Position numbers and translations under genes: made by a program. The notes under the pieces were generated by a model. The model ran no database searches. It saw only the letters and a program-made list of their open reading frames with translations, and had not been told where the DNA came from. This document shows positions 46,309 through 58,257 of a stretch of 64,000 bases of DNA, in pieces; within the stretch, counting starts at the first letter, position 1; every line of letters begins with the position of its first letter. Source of the stretch: Gonatopus flavifemur (lineage: Eukaryota > Arthropoda > Insecta > Hymenoptera > Dryinidae); NCBI GenBank assembly GCA_018340375.1, contig JAFFJZ010000004.1, positions 50,012,001 through 50,076,000 of the forward strand, written 5' to 3'.

Positions 46309-46607
46309 TATAAAATGTGTTGATATTATTTAACCACAATCAACCTGCTTTACTCAATACATACAAGGTCTAGTCGAGAATGATGATTCAAATTTATGCA
46401 TTACTTTTTAGGTGAAATCTTATCAGATATACCATAACCCCCTTACAAACAATCGACTATCAGGTTCTCCTGCTAGAGTCGTTGGAAAATGATCAAATGG
46501 ATCATATCGAGCATGCTCAAGGGAAAAGATTCAAGTTTATTTGCAATTCCTCCACATACCAGAAAGTCAGAGATATATCATAAGTTCTGATGGACAGTCA
46601 ACTACTG

Positions 46608-46670
46608 GAGCCTTCCGAAGTAGCTGATCAAAACCAGATGACCAGCTACTTCGGAAGGCTCCACTGTCGA
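46608..46670. repeat. Short perfect hairpin
   Basis: GGAGCCTTCCGAAGTAGCT is followed after a spacer of about 18 bp by its exact inverse complement. No gene is nearby. The rest of 46365-46990 shows nothing I can assign. Confidence 0.6.
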
Positions 46671-47426
46671 TTTCTCTAATTAGGATCATAGGCAATCGAT
46701 GAAAAAGATCATACCGAGCCTGCTTAAGGGTGATTATTGAAGTCTATTTGCTATGTTTTTACAGGCAAAAGTATACTGGATATGCCATAATCTCTAATGG
46801 AATCCACTATTCTGCAATCAGGATCGTGAACAAATGATGAAACAGAATAGTGAATAGATAATGAATGTAAATTTGATTATAGCAAGTTTGAAAAACATTC
46901 GAAAATGAGGTTAGTCACCGAGAACTTCAGGTAGACTGAAATATGACATCCTGAATCAAAATTATGAACTATGTACAAAATGGTTTCCCTAGATTCTTTG
47001 AGTGAAATTACAGGTGGATCAAGAAAAGATAGAAAGGTTGCAGGTATACTATACATCTGTATGTTACTTACCACCACGATCAATATCATCAGGTAGCGTA
47101 GAAGGAAAATAAAGAAAAGCCAAGAGTGCAGTGGATATACAAGTCCTTGCATTGAGTAATACCACTATCAGATTCTTCCAACAGAATCATAGGTGAATGG
47201 AGAAAAAGCAAAGAGGATGTAGATGTACCATACATCTGTACGTTAAATTCTACCATGATCATCAGGTAGCGTTGAAGGAAAATGCAGGAAAGATAGGAGC
47301 GCAGTGGATATACCACAAATCTTTGCATCGGGTGCATTGCACTCACCAATTGACGAATGATTAGAGAGACTGTTTAGGATCAACTCAACGAACATTGAGC
47401 AGATACAATATTCTGATTATAGAAAT

Positions 47427-49305
47427 GAGTAGAACCTAAAAACCCATGGATACCGGGAGAAATTTTAGAATTGATAAATGAAAGAAGAAAATACAAGAAT
47501 AATGATAGCCAAGAAGGCCAGCAACGATACAAATCATTGAGAAATGAAATAATAAGAGAATCGAGGAAAGCAAAAGAACAGTGGTTAGAAGAGAAATGTC
47601 AGGAAATAGAAATAAGATTGCATTTAGGAAAAATAGATGAAGCATATAGGATTATTGAAAGATTTTTCGGACAAATGAAATCTAGAAGCAATAAGATTAG
47701 AAACTCTCTAGGACGACAATTGATAAAAACGGAAGAGAAAATAGAACAGTGGATCAATCATTTGGAAGACTTGTATAGATTCGATATTGAGATCAGAATT
47801 CGACAAGGCTTTGAAAGAATTGAAAAATAATGAAGCGCCAGGCATAGATGGCATAAGTGCGGACCTTATAAAAGCCTCCAGTGAAGGAACTCGTGACGCA
47901 CTGTTTGAATTGATTAGAGATATGTACGAAGAAGGCGAAGTACCGGGAGATTTCCAAAACAATAAAATTGTCGCTATCCCGAAAAAACAAGGGGCAGACA
48001 AATGCAAGAACTACAGAACGATCAGTTTAACTTCACATGCTTCGAAGATACTGACCAAAATTATATACAGGAGGATGGAAAATAAAATAGAGAGTAGATT
48101 GGCAGAATATCAGTTTGGTTTTAGAAAAAATAGGGGAACGCGAGGAGCAATTTTAGCACTCAGGGCAGTAATAGAGAAAAGAATGGCGCTGAAGAAATCT
48201 GTGTACATAGGTTTTGTAGATATACAAAAGGCTTTCGATAATGTGGACTGGGAGAAGATGTTTGCGATCCTGGAGAAGGTGGGAATAAATTATAAAGATA
48301 GAAGAATAATATACGAATTATATAAGAATCAGAGTGCAATAATAGACATAGAGGGTCAGGAAGGGGAAGGACAAATAAGAAGAGGGGTGGGACAAGGATG
48401 CTCATTATCGCCACTGGTTTTCAATTTATGTATAGAAGAAGCAATGAACGAAGTGGAGGAGACAATCCAATCGAAATTACAGATTCAGGGAGAAAATATA
48501 AGTATGTTGAGATTCGCGGATGACATAGCTATACTTGCCACGAGTAGTCCTGAGTTAGAAAATATTCTCAACACTATGAGAACAATATTATTATTGGAAA
48601 ACTATTGTATGAATATAAATAAAGACAAAACAAAATTCATGATGTGTACAGCAGCGAAAACAGCTAGAAGAACGAAAATCAAAATAGATACCGAGACAAT
48701 TGAACAGGTGAAAGAATTCAAATATCTAGGAAGCATAATTACGGAGAACGGCAAAAGCGAAAGAGATATAAGAGCAAGAATAGCACGAGGGAAGCAGGCT
48801 TTTTACCAAAAGAAACAGTTATTATGCTAAAAAAATATAAGCTTGGAAGTAAGGGAGAAATTCTTGAAAAGTTACGTTTGGAGCACAGCACTATATGGTT
48901 GCGAAACTTGGACAATGGGGAAAACTGATCAACGAAGACTTGAAGCTTTTGAAATGTGGTGTTGTAGGAGAATGCTCAGAATAAAATGGATAGACAAAGT
49001 CAAAAATGAAGAAGTACTCGAGCAGATAAATGAAGAAAGAAATCTTTTGAAACACATCGTGAAAAGAAGAAGCAATCTTATAGGACACACATTACGGCAT
49101 GAGAGTTTATTGAAAACAATATTGGAAGGGGAAATGAATGGTAAAACTGGTAAAGGTAGACCTACAGCAAGTTATATGAAGCAAATCGTACAAGGCAAGG
49201 GGTGTAGTAGATATGTAGAAATTAAACGTTTGGCGGATAATAGACAGGGGTGGAGGGTTTCATCAAACCAGTCGTAAGACTGATTACTTCATGATGATGA
49301 TGATG
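47427..49305 (+). mobile_element. 5'-truncated RTE-like LINE in the palindrome arm
   Basis: AGAAAT lies on both sides (47421-47426 and 49306-49311). The palindrome's other arm shows the uninterrupted target, so both boundaries are certain to within a base or two. It ends in an ATG/TGA repeat. It is a longer sister of the insert at 5521-6646. Confidence 0.9.
47438..49277 (+). pseudogene. RTE-like reverse transcriptase, frameshift and shared nonsense codon
   Basis: The coding sequence starts in a linker after the missing endonuclease. It changes frame near 47785, then shows AIPKKQG...NYRTISL, FGFRKNRG, FVDIQKAFDNVDW, GCSLSPL and FADDIAIL, the RT core with its two active-site Asp. The C-terminal region has ALYGCETWT. 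TAA at 48828-48830 lies in frame between the RT and C-terminal parts, at exactly the same codon as in the 5.5-6.6 kb copy. The endonuclease is absent through 5' truncation. Confidence 0.85.
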
Positions 49306-50562
49306 AGAAATTGTTGCAGAACAACTACAGGTCAACTTGACTAATGTGACTGGATGTGACAATTCATTCTGAATGTTTTCTTCCAAAGTTCCATCTTTTC
49401 AGTTGTTCCATTCAAGCTGGATTATATTTGTGTTCTTACAAACCATCATTTTCATCTTCACTTATCTTGGTTTTGGGATGATTCAATTCTCAAATATCAT
49501 GAATACTGAATGGTTCGGATATTTGATACAATATTGCTTTTTAATGATCATGAATCACTTTGAATACATTTTGAACATTTCATGGATCCTAGAGTTACTG
49601 AATCTCTCAACCCAAAATACTCTATGACAATTTGATAAAATTCATGATATCTGAGAATTGTATCATTCCAAAACCAAGATAAGTGAAGATAAAAATGATG
49701 GTTTGTAAGGACACAAGTATAATCCAGCTTGAATGGAACAACTGAAAAGATGGAACTTTGGAAGAAAACATTCAGAATGAATTGTCACACTCAGTCACAT
49801 CAGTCAAGTTGACCTGTAGTTGTTCTGCAACAATTTCTATAATCAGAATATTGTATCTGCTCAATTTTCGTTGGGTTGATCCTAAACAGTCTCTCTAATC
49901 ATTCGTCAATTGGTCAGTGGAATGCACCCGATGCAAAGATTTGTGATATGTCCACTGCGCTCCTATCTTTTCTGCATTTCCCTTCAACGCTACCTAATGA
50001 TCATGGTAGGATTTAACGTACAGATGTATGGTACATCTACATCCTTTTTGCTTTTTCTTCATCCACCTATGATTCTGTTGGAAGAATCTGATAGTGGTAT
50101 TATTCAATGCGAGGACTTGTATATCCACTGCACTTCTGCCTTTTCTTCATTTTCCTATGACGCTGCCTAATGACATTGGTCATTGTGGTACGTAACATAA
50201 AGATGTATGGTACATTTACATCTTTTTTGCTTTTTCTTCATCCACCTATGATTCTGTTGGAAGAATCTGATAGTGGTATTATTCAACGCAAGGACTTGTA
50301 TATCCACTGCACTTCTGCCTTTTCTTCATTTCCCTTTTACGCTACCTGATGATATTGATCGTGGTGGTGAGTAACATACAGATGTATTGTATACTTGCAT
50401 CCTTTCTACTTCTTCTCGATCCACCTGTAATTTTACTCAAAGAATTTACTCACTGAAAAAACTTTTTCACCTGGGTACTCAGGGATAAAGATATTGGATA
50501 ATATATAATCCAGGGGCCAAAATATTGATGAAAAATCAACAGAAATTCACGCGTTAAACGTA

Positions 50563-51357
50563 ATGGGTCTTCCTAATGTTGACGGTGTTTCTTCTTATTT
50601 GAATGCAGTAATGCAGTGTATATTGTACTGTGCTTATAAGACAAAACAATTACTTTTATCTGACCCCAATGACATCATAAATATTTCAATTCAAAACTAC
50701 AATTCGCAAAAAAACCTTGATATCATAGCTTTAAAACAGCTTGCAGGTCCACAATACTTGCATCATCACTCACAAGATGCAGGAGAATTCATCGCTTCTA
50801 TTCGCGAAAATTCAATCGCTATTAAAAATTTAGTGAAGCACCAAATAACTGCCTTAACGGAATGTACGAAATGTGAATATACCGAAAATATTGTTGGTAC
50901 AAATTGTGTTACACGTCTTGGGCTACCTCCAATTTCACAAAAATCATTTGAGTTTCAAGAAATATTCAAGTTCAATTTTTCAACATCGAAAATTTTCGAA
51001 GATTCTTGTGACAATTGTAATAACTTGCATAAAACTAAAAAATCATTTATAACAGCGTCAGAACAATATGTAATTGTGCAATTGATGATGTTTAATCACA
51101 ATAATATTGAAGCAACAGAGGTAGAAAATATAAACATTAAAGCAGTACCAACTTCAAAAATTATAATTGCACAACACTTTTATAAAGTTATAGCTGTTGT
51201 TTTTCATCAGGGTAAAAATATTTCTGAAGATAATTTCACATGCGTGTTACGAAGTAAAGGTACAAAGTGGATATTTATTCATGATCTGCAAGTTGAAGAG
51301 CGACATTGGCCACGCAATGCTAAAGACTCGTATATATATTTCTTTGAAAAGCAATAA
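50563..51357 (+). CDS. Ubiquitin-specific-protease-like protein lacking catalytic residues
   Basis: The 264-residue frame has no stop or frameshift and stays open upstream to about 50512, so the true start may be earlier. It shows the USP Cys box as GLPNVDGVSSYLNAVMQC, where the catalytic Cys is replaced by Ser. QDAGEFI stands for QDAHEFL, and zinc-type pairs CTKC and CDNC are present. The His box is FHQGKNISEDNFTCVLR, where the catalytic His of GHY is missing. It also has a WIFIHD segment with the Asp kept. Family USPs are longer and remove ubiquitin; this one should not cleave. It lies about 110 bp right of the giant palindrome and could be transposon cargo or a decayed host copy. Confidence 0.75.
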   Translation: MGLPNVDGVSSYLNAVMQCILYCAYKTKQLLLSDPNDIINISIQNYNSQKNLDIIALKQLAGPQYLHHHSQDAGEFIASIRENSIAIKNLVKHQITALTECTKCEYTENIVGTNCVTRLGLPPISQKSFEFQEIFKFNFSTSKIFEDSCDNCNNLHKTKKSFITASEQYVIVQLMMFNHNNIEATEVENINIKAVPTSKIIIAQHFYKVIAVVFHQGKNISEDNFTCVLRSKGTKWIFIHDLQVEERHWPRNAKDSYIYFFEKQ

Positions 51358-51654
51358 TTTCGCTTCATCATAAAATTAGAATTCAATTACTGTGATATTG
51401 TACAGTTTTGAAGAATATAGAATACCTTTATAATACCATAACGAACCAAATATCCTTGAAAAATTTTTTCGAATGATTTCGATGGATATTCCACAAAATT
51501 CTAAACATGTCTGGTACAGTATTAGGAAGTGTCTTCAATCTGATATCTTGAAGGTATATCTTTTTTTTGCATGATAAATATTCGACATCTCTCTACCCAG
51601 ATAGCAAAAGTTCCAAAAACTAGATCCCATTGAATCCTTCTGGAACCACAAAAT

Positions 51655-51795
51655 GAATCACTGAAATGTCAGTAGGATGGAGTTCTTGGAGAATTCAAAT
51701 CGCCTTTTGTCATACTATATACAGTACAATATACAGTATGACAAAAGGCGATTTGAATTCTCCAAGGACTCTATTCTGCTGACATTTCAGTAGTT
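51655..51795. repeat. Fold-back of about 140 bp
   Basis: GTCAGTAGGATGGAGTTCTTGG pairs with the inverse CCAAGGACTCTATTCTGCTGAC-like end. Inside, GAATTCAAATCGCCTTTTGT pairs with ACAAAAGGCGATTTGAATTC across a 20-bp AT-rich loop. CCCAGATAGCAAAAG lies upstream at 51597. No coding sequence is present. Confidence 0.75.
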
Positions 51796-52284
51796 CTGTA
51801 ATTTCTGTTGGATACCTTGAATATATTGTACGCAAGTTTCCTCTGTCTGTAAGATCTATGTTGTTTCGATTTTCTTACAATGATTTCTTGAAAACACTGG
51901 AAATTCCCGCACAATACATGTTCAGCACAATATCGTGGGCTGTTTTGAGTGGCGTGAGCTACTTTGAGCGCTGTGAGTTGCTTTGAGTGCTTTCAGCTGC
52001 TTTGAGCGCCAACTTATCAGTCAAAGAAAATTTAGTTTTCGGAATTCTTCACACGTATATTTGTTCATGGGAATTCGCTTTTCTTCCCTTCTTTTCTTCA
52101 TTCTTCATTTCGATAATCTATTGCCGTCCAATGATGAGATGACTGATAGAAATCCAAGTGGATCTTTATATCACATAAGTTATCTGAGGGCATTTCCTTC
52201 ATTCCTACGATTGCCATAAACTCGACAGAGGTATTTCATTTTTATGTGGGTTCAGTTGGAAGCATATTCAGAAAAAGAAGTGAA

Positions 52285-53589
52285 ATCCCCAAAAAAAACT
52301 CCAAAAGAGTAAAAAAATAACGCCAAGTACATGGAAATCCCAAAAACAAAGAATAAAAAAATCTAAAAACACATTCTAACAGAAAATTTCACTGCATTCA
52401 GAATTTCGAGGGGATATAAAAGGATATGCTCCATTTGAAAAAAAAAAAGATATTGAATCAATATGAGCGACCAAGTGCATTGGTTATCCAAAGGATATGT
52501 GAAAGATTTTTGGTATATTGTAACTTCAGTTTGTTTGAACTGTATTGAAGGTAATTTATGATTTTCAAAACAGCATTATTGTATTAAAAAACAAATAAAA
52601 CAAGCGTATCGTTCTGCCCGTATATATAGATACCAAAAAGTGAAAAAAAGTAGAATCCCACAAAACATACAAATGTCTCACAAAAACCCCTAAAAACTCC
52701 AACACAGTAAAAAATAACGTCAAATCCCAAAAACCACACAAACGTTTTACAATAACACTTGAAAAAAAATCCTTGAAAAAAATACTTCACTCTTCCCGGA
52801 AGATTACTTGATATAACAAATATACCATTGAAAAAAAAGATGTGAAAAGCAACCCTGTTTCGGAATTCGCATCAACCAGTAACACTTGGCGTGGCCGAAG
52901 AAGATTTTATGAAATTATATCATTTCAATTTCTTGTTCAATGTTCTATAGTAATTCATTCGTATATAATAAAGGCTAAAAACCTCTACCATCGGCCACGC
53001 CAAGTGTTGCTGGTTGATGCGAATTCCGAAACAGGGTTTTTTTTAATGATATATTTGTTATATCAAGTAATCTTCCGGAAAGAGTGAAGTATTTTTTTCA
53101 AGGATTTTTTTTCAAGTGTTATTGTAAAACGTTTGTATGGTTTTTGGGATTTGACGTTATTTTTTACTGTGTTGGAGTTTTTAGGGATTTTTGTGAGACA
53201 TTTGTATGTTTTGTGGGATTCTACTTTTTTTTCACTTTTTGGTATTTATATATACGGGCAGAACGATACGCTTGTTTTATTTGTTCTTCAATACAATAAT
53301 GCTGTTTTGAAAATCATAAATTACCTTCAATACAGTTTAAACAAACTGAAGTTACAATATACCAAAAATCTTCCACATATCCTCTGGATAACCAATGTAC
53401 TTGGTCGCTCATATTGATTTTATATCTTTTTTTTTTCAAATGGAGCATATCCTTCTATATCCCCTCCAAATTCTGAATGCAGTGAAATTTTCCTTTAGAA
53501 TGTGTTTTTAGATTTTTTTATTCTTTGTTTTTGGGATTTTCATGTACTTGGCGTTATTTTTTTACTTTTTTGGAGTTTTTTTTGGGGAT
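52285..53589. mobile_element. Fold-back element FB-A, 1.3 kb
   Basis: Arms 52285-52898 and 52991-53589 are inverted copies (ends ATCCCCAAAAAAAACTCC) around a 92-bp loop. At the loop edge both arms carry AACACTTGGCGTGGCCGA. Arms are rich in A and T runs and encode nothing. A related element (FB-B) lies 1.3 kb further on. The superfamily is unknown. Confidence 0.85.
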
Positions 53590-54877
53590 ATAATAATCAG
53601 TGAGTAATTCATTCCGATGCAAGGAACATATAATATGTGAGAGTAAATGCCATATCATATGATTTTAAGGTTGAAGTTCCATATACAACAAAATGATGTA
53701 ACTCTAAAAAAGAGAAGCCGTGAAAATTCATGAATTGTTCGTGGAAAATGAAGTAAATTATTTATCAACTCAAAATATGTGAATATTGACTGTAAAAATG
53801 CATTCATATAAACGACCTAGCATGTATGGAAGAGCTGAACGATTGTATCGAGTGTGTAAGATCCCTTATAGGAAAAGATGGAAAAAACTCTGTGATCTCT
53901 ATCTTTTTCGATAGGAAATTTGTAGAAGACTTGATATTCAATTACAAAGGTTCATTGAGTTATGAGAAAGTTCAGAATACCTGTTTTGTGGTGTGATTTA
54001 TTTATACCTAATGAATCCAGATGTAAATGCATTATGAATCCTTTTGGGCAGATTACGTGTTCTTTCTGCACTTCTATATGTTCTCATTTCTGCGGACATA
54101 ACGGGCATACTTTTGGAATTATTTTTAGATTCAAATGAATGATTGTGCGTATTCTTGAAGGATTCTCTCAAAAAGCGTGGCATTCAAATGGTATTCTCTC
54201 AGAACTGTTTGAGAACTAGTTGTGCTATCTGGGTGAAGACTTCGAAGAATAATTAATGAGAACGCTAGACAAATTTTAGCCCAAAAGTTTACGTAAAATT
54301 CCAATTATGAGGGAATAAGTGGATAAATTTCAAAACATCACTGTACAATCGGTGAAACTTCAGGGAAGCATCCCTTCCAATCGATTAGAAACCCATCATA
54401 TCCCACACTTCAATTTCCTTCAATATTCACTGTAAAAAATATTTGTAGATTCCAAAGAAAAATAGGATGACGAAGAACTTAAATTTTCGGTTAAGGGTTC
54501 GTAAATTTTCCAGTTTTCTGGGAATTCGTCAATTTTTTTATCAATTGTTGAACAATTTCAATGACCTTCCAAATAATGTAGTCAACTGATGAAAGTTGCT
54601 TAAAAATTTACTAAAAAACGAGGGGCCGTTAACTCTCGAGTCAGACGATCTTAAGGCTCAACAGAGATTCGAAATAAATAATGCGTTGATTCAATAACTG
54701 AAATCTGCAGGTACTATTCAGAATATTTTTATTATGAAAAGAATCACGTACAAGAGTGAAGTGCTCGTGGAAAAAGTGAATCATCCATTTAAAGAGTGAG
54801 TTGAGTAGAATCTACGTAAGTCAGGTACAAATCTGTGCGAGTCAGAATGAATCATATCGAATCGGACGTCAATGAAA
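53590..54877. other. Non-coding stretch between two fold-backs
   Basis: AT-rich sequence with no believable gene. A TGTGCTATCTGGGTG motif at 54219-54233 is the inverse of the CCCAGATAGCA end seen elsewhere, but its partner was not found. Confidence 0.4.
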
Positions 54878-55605
54878 TAATCCTAAAAAAAAATCCGAAA
54901 ACATTCAAACGAAAATTCTCCTACAATAAGAATTTCGATTAGATTCAACAGGATATGCTTCACTTGAAAAAAAAAAATGTGAAATCAATATGAGCTGCCA
55001 AGTACATTCGGTTGTTCAAATGGTATGTAAAAGATTCCTTGTATTTTGTAACTTCAATTTGCTAAATTTTATTCGAAGTGATTTATGTTTGTATTGAATT
55101 AAAAATATATAGCGGAGTGAAACAAAAATTAGGTTCAAGCATTTGACATACTAGAAACAACTCTGACCTATTTGGAACTCAACGATTTTGAAATCCACGT
55201 CAATCCGAAACACTTGGCGCGGCCGATTACGTGAGTTTGGAGCCTCAAGTATATTCAAACAATTCTGTTGAAAGTATGTGATCAAAAAGTTGGATGATAG
55301 AATCTTCATCGGCCGCGCCAAGTGTTTCGCATTGACGTGGATTCCAAAATCTATTTGAAACGACTAACACGTTTGGTTTGGAATAACTCAGCGCTGTTTT
55401 TAGTATGTGAAAAATTTCAAAACATATTAGGAACGATCAACACGTTGAGTTTCAAATAGGTCAGAGTTGTTTCTAGTAAGTCAAATGCTTGAACCTAATT
55501 TTTGTTTCACTCCACTATATATTTTCAATTCAATACAATCATAAATCACTTCGAATACAATTTAGCAAACTGAAGTTGCAATATACAAGAAATCGTTTAC
55601 ACTGA
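54878..55605. mobile_element. Fold-back element FB-B, relative of FB-A, truncated
   Basis: The left arm (54878-55227) follows the left arm of FB-A in order and content, including GAATTTCGA, GGATATGCT and AATATGAGC segments. The right arm (55308-55605) is shorter and has an internal duplication around 55350-55460. At the loop edge both arms carry CACTTGGCGCGGCCGAT, the same core as FB-A. The right end seems lost. Confidence 0.75.
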
Positions 55606-55642
55606 GAAAATTCTATGACAAATTTCATCAGACATCCCAAGT

Positions 55643-56690
55643 AGCAGAAGAGATTAGAAATGCTAAGAGCGTGTTTGGAAAATCCTACGAACATGCGTAG
55701 AACCTCCAAATGAGACTGTTTCGAATAATTATGTGCTATGCACCTCCATAGAATATCTTGACGAATTTATCCAAAATAGTCTCATTCGCACATCCCTTTC
55801 ACCCGCATAGTCACCATAGCACACAGTTGGAAATTTTGTGTTAAATTCAACACATTTCACATGTCCCAAACGGTCCACACATATTTTTGTGTCGATATCA
55901 CATAATGTGTTTGTGTTAGCTAGTAACTCAAGCTTGATGTAAATAATATAACACAAAAGGATGTTGATATAATTTTGATTGGAATTTCCGATCGTGTAAA
56001 TTCAACACATAAGTACTGTCAAATGAAATCCAAAATAAGAAGTGAATCAATAGTTCACAAGTGTAATTTATGGATTTTTTCACATCAATCAAATGTGAAA
56101 ATCACACTTTTTTCGTGTTGAAACAATGCATAAAAATAAATTGAAAAAAACAGTACTTCATTGAGCATTGAACATGGATCGTCGGGACCGAATGTTGAAG
56201 CTGTATCACTCAAGCCACTGCCGGTCCTTTGGTTGAGTGTACTTTCTTTGCGTATATCAACTCGCACTCTATCTTCAAATTTACATATCTAGAAAACGAA
56301 TTCCCATTAGAATGAAAGCTAAAATCAAAATGAATGAATAGTTATTCCGACGACTACTAAAGTTACACGTACATAGAAGTTTCATAAAAAAAAACAGCTC
56401 CCACTACTGGCGATCTCCCTTTGGTAGTTGAAAATAACACAATTTTTATGTTCAATCTTGAGTTGAATAAAATTTGTGTCATTTTGACACTTTTTTTCAC
56501 TTGTTTGAATGATTTGACATTATAAATCAGTGGAGACCTGATTACACAAGGACTGTCTGTAGAAGTTACACGTGTTTATGTTGAATATTTAACAGAAAAT
56601 TCATGACACACGGATTTTTCAACACATTTACACAAAATTTTCAACTGTGCATATATGAGAAGTTCTTGTGCTACTTGGGATAGTATTGTA
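55643..56690. repeat. Possible palindromic element with CCCAAGTAGCA ends
   Basis: TCCCAAGTAGCAGAAG at the left and TTGTGCTACTTGGGA at the right are inverted. CACAGTTGGAAATTTTGTGT (near 55823) pairs roughly with the sequence near 56620-56645. Between them are no coding features, and the interior is only partly palindromic. Confidence 0.45.
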
Positions 56691-57449
56691 ATTGCGATTC
56701 AAACTTCCACTATGAGGTGAGGCCCTATACTTATGTTCATTGTTATTATAAGTATATGAATAGATATTGTGCCAGGTATTCCAATCATCATTATGCGATA
56801 TAAAAAATTTCATAAACAAATTCCATGATACAATATTTCAGTATGTACTCGCTAAATCATAGATAATCTTATAAATCTACAAAAAGATTGAATACAGTAT
56901 TATAATTACGTAAAAAACATGATTTTAGTCGCTATAATAAACTGTATGAGTAGCATCAATGTACGTGTTATAGGAAAAGACCTCATTTTTATATTCACTC
57001 TTGTTATATGTATATCGGCAAAAATTGAATATGCTGTCAACAAACATTCAATACATCCGTTGAATGGAACGAGAGAACTACTGTTTGTATTTTACCTCTT
57101 ACACTTTAGCGTTTGTTTCCATATCCATCATTTAGTTTTCTGATACTGTATATGAAACCTCTGCATACTTTGCACGCATTCCTGACGAATTGAAACGTGG
57201 ATACTAGTCATCACGCAGACGTTCATACAAAGCCTTCCAGGATAGATTATCGCAGATTATATATCGGAAATAAATATTGATTGCAGCTCAATTTTTATCA
57301 TAAAGAGTGAGTTAGAGTTTGTTGGATTCTTTCTAAGTGTGTATGGTACATCAAAGGAAAAGTATCACGTCCTGCTTTATATATTTGTGATATGGATATT
57401 TTTCTCAATTGACATAACCTGACATAACCTCATTTCAGAAGCTAATTTC

Positions 57450-57700
57450 GCCCCAGATAGAAAAGCATGCTCTGAATGTTTTGTAACATAACGTGCCGTG
57501 AACATACTATCATGAACTCCGCTCAGCTTGCAATGATGCATAGAATGTAAACATCATGTTTCAATTATGGTGCCATCGCCTCGTTTTGCTACCAATAACA
57601 ATGCTTTATGCGGAAACACCTTGGCGCCATGATGCGAACATTTCTTGGCGTGCATGTCACCATTATGATGGCATTATGGAGACATTTTTCTATCTGGGGC
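57450..57700. repeat. 251-bp MITE with perfect 15-bp ends
   Basis: GCCCCAGATAGAAAA and its exact inverse bound a non-coding stretch. The outer flanks TAATTTC and TAATCTT are similar and may be a decayed target duplication. The ends resemble the CCCA...AGCA class. Confidence 0.75.
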
Positions 57701-57991
57701 TAATCTTGCTGAGGTTCGAATCGTTCGCTGATATGAATTTACAGATAAATTTGGAAAAAACCATTATACAATTAATGTGAATGTTTAAATATCATTCTAT
57801 TTGGATGAATAAAACAGTTTTTGAAAGATATTGGTAGAATAGGATCACACGTCATTGCGGTTGAATTGAATGATACCGGAGGTTGTTTATAAAAAACGAT
57901 TCAAACTTCAGCAACATTGATTATATTGTAATAATACATAATGAGTGGATGTGGAAGAATGATGAGTGGAATCGTGAAACGAAGTAGAAAT

Positions 57992-58161
57992 CCCCATACA
58001 GCACCGAAGACCTCAGTTATGTATCAGAAACGTGTCCGTTACAAAAGCGGACATAGAAACATTTCAGAAAGTTTGCAAATACCTTCCAAACACGTTTCCA
58101 TGTCCGCTTTTGTAACGGAGACGTTTCTGATACATTACTGGAGTATTCGGTGCTGTATGGG
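57992..58161. repeat. 170-bp snap-back with CCCATACAGCAC ends
   Basis: Arms of about 75 bp are inverted copies from CCCATACAGCACCGAA through GTCCGTTACAAAAGCGGACA with few mismatches. The GTCCG...CGGAC segment is itself a small palindrome. No coding sequence is seen. Confidence 0.8.
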
Positions 58162-58257
58162 AATTCATTTGTGATATTGTTTTGATGCTCATCTGACTTT
58201 TTATATTAATACGGATATCTTTTTGTTTTCATTCTAATCTCATTTTTTATGTTCTCT

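Larger units (their letters stand above)
38177..46359 (+). mobile_element. Copia-type LTR retrotransposon with two nested DNA transposons
   Basis: The element is flanked by a 5-bp target duplication CATAC (38172-38176 and 46360-46364). It has two LTRs (38177-38473 and 44070-46359, the latter enlarged by an insertion), a primer-binding site and one long gag-pol frame with protease, integrase, RT and RNase H in copia order. A mariner lies inside the integrase (40319-41618). LTRs differ at roughly ten positions over the first 240 bp by eye. Frameshifts and stops make it inactive. Confidence 0.93.
44070..46359 (+). repeat. 3' LTR of the copia element, split by insertions
   Basis: LTR sequence occupies 44070-44307 and 46311-46359. 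The intervening sequence starts CAGGGTGTCCC at 44308 and includes the mariner-like element 44590-46308. The junction lies at the TA run that is intact in the 5' LTR, so the intruder used TA. Confidence 0.85.
46995..50448. repeat. Giant palindrome, arms about 0.65-0.8 kb, with an RTE copy in the left arm
   Basis: The left arm is 46995-47426 plus 49306 to about 49530. The right arm is about 49635-50448, its inverse complement. The loop is about 100 bp. Each arm contains a unit of about 170 bp (ending TCCACTGC-like) repeated in tandem: two copies on the left, three on the right. No protein belongs to it. It is probably a fold-back transposon; ends and target duplication are not clear. Confidence 0.8.

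Noticed and set aside
52584..53417. Several Phe/Cys-rich frames in 52.6-53.4 kb
   Set aside because: They are mirror images in the two arms of palindrome FB-A and have no independent support.
55729..56267. Short minus-strand frames in 55.7-56.3 kb
   Set aside because: No domain, no conservation, and they sit in a probable palindromic element.
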